Shown one piece after another: positions 35,299-43,283 of a stretch of DNA of 64,000 nt. Under the pieces are notes generated by a model. It saw nothing but the letters and a program-made list of their open reading frames with translations, was not told where the DNA came from and ran no database searches. This stretch comes from Actinoplanes derwentensis (GTDB lineage: Bacteria; Actinomycetota; Actinomycetes; Mycobacteriales; Micromonosporaceae). Each line of letters opens with the position of its first letter. The stretch's first letter is position 1. The stretch is taken from NCBI RefSeq assembly GCF_900104725.1, contig NZ_LT629758.1, positions 9,138,001 through 9,202,000 of the forward strand, in the 5' to 3' direction. Position numbers and translations under genes: made by a program.

Positions 35299-37053
35299 AT
35301 GCCGTTTAAACGATCGCGTTTCCTGGCCGCCGGTGTGCTGAGTGCCGCCGTCGCCATCGCCGGGGCCGTCGCGGTGCCGTCGAGCGCCCAGGCGGCTGGG
35401 AAGCCGGCGACGACCAGCGCGGCCGAGCGCCGCCGTCTGGACAAGCTGCCGACGCCGAAGCTCGGCTGGTACAAGTGCTACCAGACCGCCGAGTGCGCGA
35501 CGGTGAAGGTTCCGCTCGACTACGACAAACCGAAGGGCGCGAAAACCGAGATCGCGATCCTCCGGGTCAAGGCGAAGAACCAGAAGACCAAGATCGGCAG
35601 TCTGTTCGTCAACCCGGGTGGCCCCGGTGGTTCGGCCACGATGATGGCGCTGGACGCTCCGCTGTTCCTCAGCGACTCGGTGCTGGCGCGTTTCGACGTC
35701 GTCGGCGTCGACCCGCGGGGCATCGGCAGCAGCGCCAACATCAAGTGCTTCAAGTCGGTCAAGGACCAGACCGCGGTCTTCAACAAGATGAACGTGGCGT
35801 TCCCGCTCGGCAAGAAGCAGGAGCAGCGCTACATCAGCGGCGCGAAGTCGTTCGGCAAGTCCTGCTCGTCCACCGGCAAGACGCTCGCCGGCGCGATGTC
35901 CACGTCCGAGGTGGCCCGTGACATGGAGCTGATGCGCCGTGCCGTCGGTGACAAGAAGCTGACCTACCTGGGCTTCAGCTACGGCACCGCCCTCGGCCAG
36001 TACTACGCCAACCTGTTCCCGGACCGTTTCCGGGCCATCGCCATCGACGGCAACATCGACCCGCGGCAGTGGGCCGGTACCGGCAGCAGTGGCAGCAAGA
36101 TCCTGGACGCGCGGATGAAGTCGGCCAACGGTGCCACCAAGGCTCTGTGGGAGATCCTGAAGCGCTGCGACGCCGCCGGCGAGCAGTACTGTTCGTTCGC
36201 GGCCGGCAACCCGGTCACCAACTTCAAGAAGGTGGCCGCGAAACTGCGGGCCAAGCCGCTGGTCGTCGAGGACGAGTACGGCAAGTTCACCATCACCTAC
36301 GCGGACTTCGTGGGTGCGCTGCTGAGCGCCATGTACTCGCCGTACGCCGGTGAGTCGGTCACCGCGATCGCCGCCGAGGTCGCCGGGCTGCAGGCCGGTG
36401 GATCCGCGGCGGCATCCGCGAAGGTGTCGCTGCGCAAGCGTTACCTGACCGCTCAGAAGAACGGGTACGACTTCCCGTACGACAACAGCTTCGAGGCGCA
36501 GAGCGCGGTCATCTGCACCGACGGCAAGCACCCGAAGAACGCCACCGGCTGGCCGGTGTACACCGCGGCCCGCGACCTGAACGCGCCGTACTTCGGCCGG
36601 CTCTGGGGCTGGCTGAGTGTCCAGTGCGCGAGCAGCACGTGGACCGTCAAGGACGAGGACGCCTATCGTGGTCCGTTCAACAAGCGGACCAAGGCTCCGG
36701 TGCTGATCGTCGGCAACTACTGGGACCCGGCGACGAACTACGCCGCGTCCGTGTCGTCGAGCAAGCTGCTGCCGAACTCGCGACTGCTGACCAGCAACAA
36801 CTGGGGTCACACCGCGTACGGCACGGGTGCCTGTGCGACCAACGCCATCGACCGTTACCTGCTGACCGGCAAGGTTCCGGCGAAGGGCACCAAGTGTGCG
36901 GCGGACCACCAGCCGTTCACCGTGGCCCTGTCGTCCGGTGAGGGACCGGAACCGGGCGACGACCTGTCGACGATGTCGGCGGCCACTCCCGGTAAGAAGC
37001 TGCCGCCCGTAGTGGCGCCGCAGCCGGTGTCGGTTCTCACCGGTACTCGCTGA
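35299..37053 (+). CDS. Secreted tripeptidyl-aminopeptidase-like alpha/beta hydrolase (S33)
   Basis: 584 residues with signal peptide (LAAGVLSAAVAIAGAVAV ending near SAQAA). The alpha/beta-hydrolase core shows the oxyanion block NPGGPGGSA, DVVGVDPRGIGSS, nucleophile elbow GFSYGTALG, and a C-terminal TAP domain with the expected acid in YWDPATNY and His in NNWGHTAYG. Such enzymes release N-terminal tripeptides from secreted proteins. A C-terminal low-complexity tail of about 45 residues follows the fold. It is closed by a hairpin at 37062-37090. Confidence 0.92.
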   Translation: MPFKRSRFLAAGVLSAAVAIAGAVAVPSSAQAAGKPATTSAAERRRLDKLPTPKLGWYKCYQTAECATVKVPLDYDKPKGAKTEIAILRVKAKNQKTKIGSLFVNPGGPGGSATMMALDAPLFLSDSVLARFDVVGVDPRGIGSSANIKCFKSVKDQTAVFNKMNVAFPLGKKQEQRYISGAKSFGKSCSSTGKTLAGAMSTSEVARDMELMRRAVGDKKLTYLGFSYGTALGQYYANLFPDRFRAIAIDGNIDPRQWAGTGSSGSKILDARMKSANGATKALWEILKRCDAAGEQYCSFAAGNPVTNFKKVAAKLRAKPLVVEDEYGKFTITYADFVGALLSAMYSPYAGESVTAIAAEVAGLQAGGSAAASAKVSLRKRYLTAQKNGYDFPYDNSFEAQSAVICTDGKHPKNATGWPVYTAARDLNAPYFGRLWGWLSVQCASSTWTVKDEDAYRGPFNKRTKAPVLIVGNYWDPATNYAASVSSSKLLPNSRLLTSNNWGHTAYGTGACATNAIDRYLLTGKVPAKGTKCAADHQPFTVALSSGEGPEPGDDLSTMSAATPGKKLPPVVAPQPVSVLTGTR

Positions 37054-37061
37054 CCTGTCCA

Positions 37062-37090
37062 GGGCGCCGGGCTCATGCGGCCCGGCGCCC
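37062..37090. terminator. Hairpin terminator between convergent genes
   Basis: GGGCGCCGGG (37062-37071) and CCCGGCGCCC (37081-37090) form a perfect 10-bp stem with a 9-base loop, 8 bases after the peptidase stop and overlapping the last codons of the small gene on the other strand. Confidence 0.75.
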
Positions 37091-37195
37091 GTCCTTACTG
37101 GGCTTCCAGTCGGCGCTGTCGTGGCTGTCCGCGGTGAACCCGGCGAACGAAGCGATCAATAGTAGGGCGAAGAAGACAACCAGTGTGATTCCCAT
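37073..37195 (-). CDS. 40-residue membrane protein, unknown function
   Basis: MGITLVVFFALLLIASFAGF forms one membrane helix, followed by a 20-residue polar tail (TADSHDSADWKPSKDGRRAA). It is divergent from the GlxA-type regulator at 37289. Its length and composition look like a real small membrane protein, but its end overlaps a terminator stem and I know no family. Confidence 0.45.
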   Translation of the reverse strand: MGITLVVFFALLLIASFAGFTADSHDSADWKPSKDGRRAA

Positions 37196-37288
37196 GTGTT
37201 CCAGCGTGGTCCTGTCTCCGGCTCCGGAACAGTGGCAGGAATGCCATACACCTTCAAGAAACTGCCAACCTGCGGGTAGGGTGGCCGC

Positions 37289-38239
37289 ATGCTGAGAAGC
37301 GTCGCCGTCATCGTCATGGCCGAAGTCGCCGTCTTCGAACTCGGTGTCCTCTGCGAGATGTTCGGTTACGACCGCACCCCCGAAGGCCTGCCCGGTTACG
37401 AGTTCGCGGTGTGCAGCGTCGACGGCGCCCCCGTCTCCAGCCACGCCGGATTCAGCATCAGCCCCACCCACGACCTGACGTTCGCCGAGACCGCCGATCT
37501 GGTCGCCATCGCCCCCAACGACACCCGGGAAGCCCCACCCGAAGTGATCCAGGTGCTGCAGCGAGCCCATGCCCGCGGCGCCTGGGTGATGAGTGTCTGC
37601 ACCGGCGCGTTCACCCTCGGCCGGGCCGGTCTGCTCGACGACCGCCGCTGCACCACCCACTGGCGCTACACCGACCGGCTGGCCGCCGAGTTCCCGGACG
37701 CCAAAGTCGACCCCGGCGTCCTCTACGTCGTCGACGACAACATCCTGACCAGCGCCGGAACCGCCGCCGCCATCGACTGCGGCCTGCACCTGATCCGCGA
37801 GGAACAAGGCTCCGCGGTCGCCGCCCAGATCGCCCGCCGGATGGTCGTCCCACCCCACCGCGACGGCGGCCAGGCCCAGTACATCGAGACACCCATCCAC
37901 TCGTCGGTCACCTGCGAGACCATCCAGCCCCTGCTCACCCACGTGCTGGAAACCCTCGACCGCGCCCACACCGTCGACACGATGGCCGACCAGGTGCACA
38001 TGGCCCCCCGCACGTTCGCCCGCCGTTTCCGCTCCGAAACCGGCGCCACCCCGCACGACTGGCTGACGAACCAGCGGGTCCTACTGGCCCGCCGCCTCCT
38101 CGAAGACACCGACCTGGGCATCGACAGCATCGCCAACCGAGCCGGTTTCGGCAGCGCCCAGACGCTCCGCCACCACTTCACCCAGCGCCTGTCGACAACA
38201 CCCCAGAACTACCGGAGCACCTTCAAAACCAAACCCTGA
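37289..38239 (+). CDS. GlxA-family transcriptional regulator (DJ-1/PfpI plus AraC HTH)
   Basis: 316 residues. N-terminal DJ-1/PfpI-like domain (1-170) with the nucleophile-elbow sequence VMSVCTGAFTLGRAGLL; C-terminal AraC-type tandem helix-turn-helix (about 215-310) with MADQVHMAPRTFARRF and IDSIANRAGFGSAQTLRHHF. The Cys of CTGAF is retained, as in many regulators of this type, without implying enzymatic activity. The target is unknown. It lies before a transposase remnant. Confidence 0.9.
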   Translation: MLRSVAVIVMAEVAVFELGVLCEMFGYDRTPEGLPGYEFAVCSVDGAPVSSHAGFSISPTHDLTFAETADLVAIAPNDTREAPPEVIQVLQRAHARGAWVMSVCTGAFTLGRAGLLDDRRCTTHWRYTDRLAAEFPDAKVDPGVLYVVDDNILTSAGTAAAIDCGLHLIREEQGSAVAAQIARRMVVPPHRDGGQAQYIETPIHSSVTCETIQPLLTHVLETLDRAHTVDTMADQVHMAPRTFARRFRSETGATPHDWLTNQRVLLARRLLEDTDLGIDSIANRAGFGSAQTLRHHFTQRLSTTPQNYRSTFKTKP

Positions 38240-38324
38240 CCCTTCTCCGGTACGCCCCACACCTCCCGCCGAACATTCACCCTCGCGAGAGTCCCCGCGA
38301 CGCCGGACCCACCTGCTCTTAGCT

Positions 38325-38855
38325 TGTTCTTCATCCCGTACGACGCGGGTTGGTGCCCTTCTTGTAGTGGCCGGTCGTTGATGGGCCTGGCCGGTGGCCA
38401 GCGTGGGTCCCCCGCCGCACCCGGGCCCGGGGTGAGCCGCTCCGGCGGCACCGGGCGTTCCCACGGCCGGCGCAGGTCCTGGGCGAGCGCTCGGGTCTGG
38501 CCGTAAAGCCGGGTGTCGGTGTGCGTGACCGTCTGCTCGGTGTCCCAGGTGGCGGAGTCGCCGAAGACGAACTCGCCGCCGTGTCTGGCGGGCCGACTGC
38601 CCTCGGGGTGGTAGACGCGGGCCGGGGTCGCTCGGCGCAGCACCCGGTCGGAGCGCGTCCGGCCGAGGATCTCGATCGGTAGGTCACGCAGCAGCCAGGC
38701 GATGCGCGGGGCCTCGTAGCCGGCGTCGAGCACGATGAGGATCTCGCGGTCGCCGGGCTCCCACTGCCCGACAGCGGTGCGGCGGTTGACGAGCTGCCGG
38801 ATCTGCGCGCACGTGATCGTGGTGACGTCCGCGCCGGGCGGCCAAGACGTCAGGG
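38325..38855 (-). pseudogene. Degraded DDE transposase fragment
   Basis: The minus strand reads TSWPPGADVTTITCAQIRQL, then REILIVLDAGYEAPRIAWLL, IEILGRTRSDRVLRR and HGGEFVFGDSATWDTEQTVT, matching the middle of a large actinobacterial DDE transposase family (LDAGYDAPR, EILGRMRSDRVL, KHGGEFVFGDP). The N-terminal part is absent and, after TDTRLYG, the frame jumps into unrelated or shifted sequence before a stop near 38330, consistent with an internal deletion or frameshift. One end abuts the stop of the quinone oxidoreductase gene exactly. No terminal inverted repeats or target duplication were identified. Confidence 0.75.
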
Positions 38856-39779
38856 GGTGAGGATGATGCGGCCGCCGATGCCGCCTTTCTCCAGAAGCTC
38901 GTGTGCCTCGCGCGCTTGAGTGAGCGGGAACGTGTGTGCGACGCGCAGGGTGAGCGTGCCGTCGTCTACCAACCTCGCCAGTTCGGCCAGACGCCCTCCG
39001 TCGGCGAAGACCTCCTGAACGACGACGCGAGTGCCGCGAATCGGCGGCGGAGCGAAGGGAGCGACGAGCGCCACGAAGGTGCCAGCGCTGCGCAGCGCCT
39101 GGTGGGCCGTGATGCCGAGGACCGCGGCGTCGATCACGGCGTCCACGCCCCCGGGAACGATTCGGCGTACGGCGGGACCGAGGTCATCGGAGGACGTCAC
39201 GACCTGCGAGGCGATCGCCCGGACGCGGTCGGCGTCGCTGGGACGAGCTAGGGCTATGGTGCGTACTCCCCGCAGCTTCGCCAGTTCGAGGGCGAATCCG
39301 CCGACTCCGCCAGATGCGCCGGTGACCAGCAGAGTCTGCCCTGCTTTGACGCCGGCCAGGTCGAGAGCGCGATCGGCCGTCAGCGCGTTCAGCGGCAGCG
39401 TGGCCGCATGGGTGAGCGGGACCGATGCCGGCGCGGGAGCAAGAGCCGACTCGTCCAGCACCACATACTCCGCGTGCGTGCCGCCGGCGAACAGCAGATC
39501 CCGCAGTCCGATCACCGGATCGCCGACGTGGAACCGGGTTGCCCTGGGCCCGAGGGCGTCGACGTGCCCGGCTACGTCCCAGCCAAGGCCGTACTGGCTC
39601 ATCGGTGGCATGAGCCCGCCGGCGGTGAGGCGACCGGCCCGGGCGGACAGATCGATGGGGTTGAGCGAGGATGCCACGACCTTCACCCGGACCTGCCGGA
39701 CGCCGGGTTCGGGGCTCGGTGAATCGGCCAGTTCGAGAACGTCGGTGCCGCCGGAGGCGCGGACAATGATTGACTTCAT
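38850..39779 (-). CDS. NADP-dependent zinc-less quinone oxidoreductase (MDR family)
   Basis: 309 residues: GroES-like N-terminal domain (LNPIDLSARAGRL, GWDVAGHVDALG) and a Rossmann domain with TLLVTGASGGVGGFALELAK. The catalytic and structural zinc Cys/His sets of alcohol dehydrogenases are missing, as in QorA-type reductases. ATG 39779 is used; the open frame runs further upstream but into the promoter. It is divergent from an HxlR regulator. A role in reducing quinones or reactive enones is inferred. Confidence 0.88.
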   Translation of the reverse strand: MKSIIVRASGGTDVLELADSPSPEPGVRQVRVKVVASSLNPIDLSARAGRLTAGGLMPPMSQYGLGWDVAGHVDALGPRATRFHVGDPVIGLRDLLFAGGTHAEYVVLDESALAPAPASVPLTHAATLPLNALTADRALDLAGVKAGQTLLVTGASGGVGGFALELAKLRGVRTIALARPSDADRVRAIASQVVTSSDDLGPAVRRIVPGGVDAVIDAAVLGITAHQALRSAGTFVALVAPFAPPPIRGTRVVVQEVFADGGRLAELARLVDDGTLTLRVAHTFPLTQAREAHELLEKGGIGGRIILTP

Positions 39780-39818
39780 GACGGCGACGCTAGGCGGTAG
39801 CTGTTGATCGAGACAGAG

Positions 39819-39844
39819 GGCACTTCGCAGTGCCTGAGGCACTG
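39819..39844. promoter_or_regulatory. Tandem HxlR operator half-sites
   Basis: GGCACT (39819-39824), AGTGCC (39829-39834) and GGCACT (39838-39843) form two overlapping perfect dyads: GGCACTtcgcAGTGCC and CAGTGCCtgaGGCACTG. They lie between the divergent quinone oxidoreductase and HxlR genes, directly before the HxlR ribosome site. Confidence 0.65.
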
Positions 39845-39857
39845 GGAGGAACCCGCG

Positions 39858-40259
39858 ATGGCAACGATGAGCGCCGGGCACAAGCGCGAGATCAGCAAAC
39901 AGGACTACAACGCTAACCTCGCCGAATGCGCCGGTCACGAGGTGCTCTCGGCGTTGAGTGACAAATGGCTGACTCTCGTCGTCAGTGCCCTGGCGGACGG
40001 ACCCTTACGGCACAGCGAACTCGCCCGGATCATCGCCGGCGCCAGCCAGAAGATGCTCACTCAGACACTGCGGAAGCTGGAACGCGACGGCCTGGTCGTC
40101 CGCACGGTGACCGCTTCGGTCCCGCCCCGCGTGGACTACGAACTCACGGCGCTCGGGCACGGCCTCCTGCCGATCCAGCGGTCCATCAAAACCTGGGCGG
40201 AGACCCACATCGACGCGATCCACAAGGCCCGGGTGCGCTACGACGCCAACGGCGACTGA
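39858..40259 (+). CDS. HxlR-family regulator, redox-type
   Basis: 133 residues. Winged helix with C24 in NLAECAGHEVLSALSDKW, then LRHSELARIIAGASQKMLTQ and the wing VPPRVDYELTALG. A single Cys at this N-terminal position matches quinone- or aldehyde-sensing HxlR proteins such as QorR, HypR and YodB. Divergent arrangement with a quinone oxidoreductase supports thiol-based induction. ATG 39858 has GGGAGG at good spacing; ATG 39867 is possible. Confidence 0.9.
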   Translation: MATMSAGHKREISKQDYNANLAECAGHEVLSALSDKWLTLVVSALADGPLRHSELARIIAGASQKMLTQTLRKLERDGLVVRTVTASVPPRVDYELTALGHGLLPIQRSIKTWAETHIDAIHKARVRYDANGD

Positions 40260-40399
40260 ACGAAGATGGCTCAGGCCGATTCGACCGCTCCGCCGCCGGA
40301 GCCGGAGGTCAGATTGCGAACGGCGTTCAGTTCGGCATGCTGGGCTCGGCCTGACATGCGTCGAGCGTCGCATCACGGCGCGCTGAGGGCTGTCGTGTT

Positions 40400-41125
40400 T
40401 CAGCGCCGCAGCGTTCGGAGCCAGGCCGCCGCTTCGTCCGGTGTGGCCACCACGGGGGCCGGTGGAGTGGCGGGACGATTCACCATCAGGACGGGTATGC
40501 CCAGCTCATGGGCGGCGGCGAGCTTCGCGGGGGAGCCGCCGCTGTCCTTGGTGACGAGGACGTCGATGTGGTGCCGGGTCAGGATGGCGAGTTCCCCCGC
40601 AACGGTGAACGGGCCCCGGTCGAGCAGTACCTCCAGGTTCCGGGGGACGTCGCCGGTGGGCGCTTCGACGGAACGGGACAGGAACCAGCACTCGTCCAGT
40701 CCGGCGAAGACCGGGAGTCCCTGACGGCCGGTGGTGAGGAAGACCCGGCGCCCCAGGTGGGGCAAACCGGCGGCGGCGGCGGGCAGGGACGCGACGCGGT
40801 GCCAGTCGTCGCCCGGTCCGGCGCTCCAGGCGGGTCTGCGCAGGATCATCAGCGGTACGCCGGTGCCGGCGCACGCCTCGAACACGTTCCCGCTCATGGT
40901 CGCCGCGAACGGATGGGTGGCGTCGACGACCGCGCCGACGCCGGTGTCCCGCAGATATCCGGCGAGCCCGGTGGCTCCGCCGAATCCGCCGATCCGTACC
41001 TCCCCGGCGGGCAACAGCGGTGCACTGGTCCGCCCGGCCAGCGAACTGACGACGGCGAACTCACCGTGGATCAGCCCGGCGAGCCGCCGCGCCTCGGTGG
41101 TCCCGCCGAGGACCAGCACCTTCAC
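40400..41125 (-). CDS. cobK: Precorrin-6A reductase
   Basis: 241 residues. CobK/CbiJ features: N-terminal VLGGTTEARRLAG, VDATHPFAATMSGN, and C-terminal DVLVTKDSGGSPAKLAAAHE. It reduces precorrin-6A to 6B with NADPH in aerobic corrin synthesis. GTG start overlaps the CobM stop (GTGA). Third of three cob genes transcribed together. Confidence 0.93.
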   Translation of the reverse strand: MKVLVLGGTTEARRLAGLIHGEFAVVSSLAGRTSAPLLPAGEVRIGGFGGATGLAGYLRDTGVGAVVDATHPFAATMSGNVFEACAGTGVPLMILRRPAWSAGPGDDWHRVASLPAAAAGLPHLGRRVFLTTGRQGLPVFAGLDECWFLSRSVEAPTGDVPRNLEVLLDRGPFTVAGELAILTRHHIDVLVTKDSGGSPAKLAAAHELGIPVLMVNRPATPPAPVVATPDEAAAWLRTLRR

Positions 41126-41931
41126 GAACGCCCCGGATCAGCCGTCGACGAGAAACCAAGATCCGGCGACGGCGACGGCGTTCGGGTGGCGGAGCGGTGG
41201 CGGGTGGTGGAGTAGAGGTGGCTGTCGGGGAACTGGCCGGCGGTCAGGGCGGCGCCGACGACGATGACCGCGGTCCGGCGTACGCCCGCCTGGTGCACTT
41301 TCGCCGTGATGTCCGCGAGGGTGCCGCGAAGAATGACCTCGTCGGGCCGGGAGGCCCGGGCGACCACCGCGACCGGGCAGTCCGCGCCGTAGTTGCCGAC
41401 GAGTTCGCCGACCACCGCCTCGATCCGCTGGACGGCCAGGTGCAGCACCATGGTGGCCCGGCTGGCGCCGAGAGTGGCCAGGTCCTCGCCGGGCGGCATG
41501 GCGGTGGCCCGTTCTGCGGTGCGGGTCAGAATGACGGTCTGTGCCACTTCGGGGACGGTGAATTCCCTGGCCAGGGCCGCGGCGGCGGCGGCGAACGCGG
41601 GCACCCCGGGGGTCACGTCGTAGGGGACACCGGCCGCGTCGAGCCGCCGCATCTGTTCGGCGACGGCGCTGAACACCGACGGGTCACCGGAGTGCAGGCG
41701 GGCCACGTCCCGGCCGAGTCCGTGCGCGGTCACCATCTCGGTGATGATCTCGTCGAGGTTCAGGTTCGCGGTGTCGATCTTGCGGGCGCCGGGCGGGCAG
41801 GCATCCAGCAACTCGGCCGGAACGAGACTGCCCGCGTAGAGGCAGACCGGCGACGCCGCGATGATCCGGTGCCCGCGCAGGGTGATCAGATCGGCGGCGC
41901 CGGGTCCGGCACCGATGAAGTGGACGGTCAT
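41122..41931 (-). CDS. cobM: Precorrin-4 C11-methyltransferase
   Basis: 269 residues; SAM-dependent uroporphyrin/corrin methyltransferase fold. Motifs: VHFIGAGPGAADLITLRG at the N-terminus, CLYAGSLVPAELL, RLHSGDPSVFSAVAEQMRRL, and VTPGVPAFAAAAAAL. The ATG at 41931 overlaps the CobL stop by 4 bases. The C-terminal 25 residues after VGAALTAGQF look like a lineage-specific extension. Confidence 0.93.
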   Translation of the reverse strand: MTVHFIGAGPGAADLITLRGHRIIAASPVCLYAGSLVPAELLDACPPGARKIDTANLNLDEIITEMVTAHGLGRDVARLHSGDPSVFSAVAEQMRRLDAAGVPYDVTPGVPAFAAAAAALAREFTVPEVAQTVILTRTAERATAMPPGEDLATLGASRATMVLHLAVQRIEAVVGELVGNYGADCPVAVVARASRPDEVILRGTLADITAKVHQAGVRRTAVIVVGAALTAGQFPDSHLYSTTRHRSATRTPSPSPDLGFSSTADPGRS

Positions 41932-43136
41932 CGAGGCACCACCGACCAGATCGTCACCGGCATGAACGAGCGCCAGCCGGTGAATCCGCCGACCGGTGAT
42001 CCGCGCTGCACCGTGATCCGGGTCAGTTCGCCGCCGAACCGCGCGTAGCCGGCGGCCACGACGGCCTCCGACTCGACGGTCACCGCGTTCGCCACCAGGC
42101 GCCCACCGGGCCGCAGCGCGTCGAGACAACGGTCCAGCACGCCGTCGCGGGTCAAGCCGCCTCCAATGAAGATCGTGTCCGGTTGTGGCAACCCGGCCAG
42201 GGCGTCCGGGGCGCGGCCGTGCACGACCCGAAGTCCGGGGACGCCGAGCGCGGCCGCGTTGGTGGTGATCGTGGCGATCCGGTCGGCCGAGGACTCGATC
42301 GCGATCACTCGGCAGGACGGGTGGGCGCGCGCCCACTCGATGCCGATGCTGCCGGATCCGGCGCCGACGTCCCACAGCAGCCGCCCGGGCGCGGGAGCGA
42401 GCGCAGCCAGCGTCACTGCCCGGACCTCCCGTTTGGTCAGTTGACCGTCGCCCTGATAGGCCGCGTCGTCGAGTCCGGTTACCACCGGCAGCTCCGGGCC
42501 GTCGGCGCAGTCGATCGCGACGACGTTGAGCGGATCGCCGGGCGGGAGGACCCAGCCGTCCGCGGTGCCGGTGACGACACGTTCACCCGGCCCGCCGAGT
42601 TGTTCCAGAACGGTGAGCTCGCTGTCCCCGTACCCCCGCTGGGTCAGAATCGCGGCGACAGCCGCCGGGGTCTGGGCCCCGGCCGACAGGACCAGGATCC
42701 GGCGGCCGGGGTTGATCACCCGATGCAGGGTCTCGACCGGAGCGGTGACCAAGGTCACGACGTCGGTGGCGGCGAGATCCCAGCCCAGCCGGGCCGCGGC
42801 CAGCGACACCGACGACGGATGCGGCAGTACGCGCATCCGCTCGGCACCGATCACCCTGGTCAATGTGGTGCCGATGCCGTGGAACATGGGATCGCCGCTG
42901 GCGAGCACACACACCCGGCGGCCCCGCTCCGCCTCGATCAGTCCGGGCAGGGCCGGGACCAGCGGTGACGGCCACGGGACACGGCGGCCGTCCACCTCGG
43001 CGGGCAGCAGGCCGAGTTGGCGGTGGCCGCCGAGGACCACCTCCGCCTCGGTCAGGGCCCGCTGGGCCGAACCGGAGAGATCAGGCCACCCACCGGCTCC
43101 GATGCCGATCACGGTGACCGGATGTTCCGTACGCAT
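41928..43136 (-). CDS. cobL: Precorrin-6Y C5,15-methyltransferase (decarboxylating)
   Basis: 402 residues, bifunctional: N-terminal CbiE methyltransferase domain (VIGIGAGGWPDLSGSAQRAL, LASGDPMFHGIGTTL, HPSSVSLAAARLGWDLA) and C-terminal CbiT domain (about 215-402; LTKREVRAVTLAAL, LLWDVGAGSGSIGIEWA, GLTRDGVLDRCLDALRPGGR). First gene of cobL-cobM-cobK. No cobalamin riboswitch is apparent in the 147 bases upstream. Confidence 0.93.
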   Translation of the reverse strand: MRTEHPVTVIGIGAGGWPDLSGSAQRALTEAEVVLGGHRQLGLLPAEVDGRRVPWPSPLVPALPGLIEAERGRRVCVLASGDPMFHGIGTTLTRVIGAERMRVLPHPSSVSLAAARLGWDLAATDVVTLVTAPVETLHRVINPGRRILVLSAGAQTPAAVAAILTQRGYGDSELTVLEQLGGPGERVVTGTADGWVLPPGDPLNVVAIDCADGPELPVVTGLDDAAYQGDGQLTKREVRAVTLAALAPAPGRLLWDVGAGSGSIGIEWARAHPSCRVIAIESSADRIATITTNAAALGVPGLRVVHGRAPDALAGLPQPDTIFIGGGLTRDGVLDRCLDALRPGGRLVANAVTVESEAVVAAGYARFGGELTRITVQRGSPVGGFTGWRSFMPVTIWSVVPR

Positions 43137-43283
43137 GCGCTGAACCTAACCCGTGGGAATTTTCAGATCTTGTTGAGCCAAGACGGCGTGACGCGCGTAC
43201 CCCAGTGTGACGGCCCCTTCGCGGACGGGGTGGTCACGTCGGCCGCATGGGGTGGCAGGCGCCGTGAGACGACTGCTGAGCAG

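Noticed and set aside
43137..43283. Cobalamin riboswitch upstream of cobL
   Set aside because: The region is too short and shows no B12-box-like sequence or long leader.
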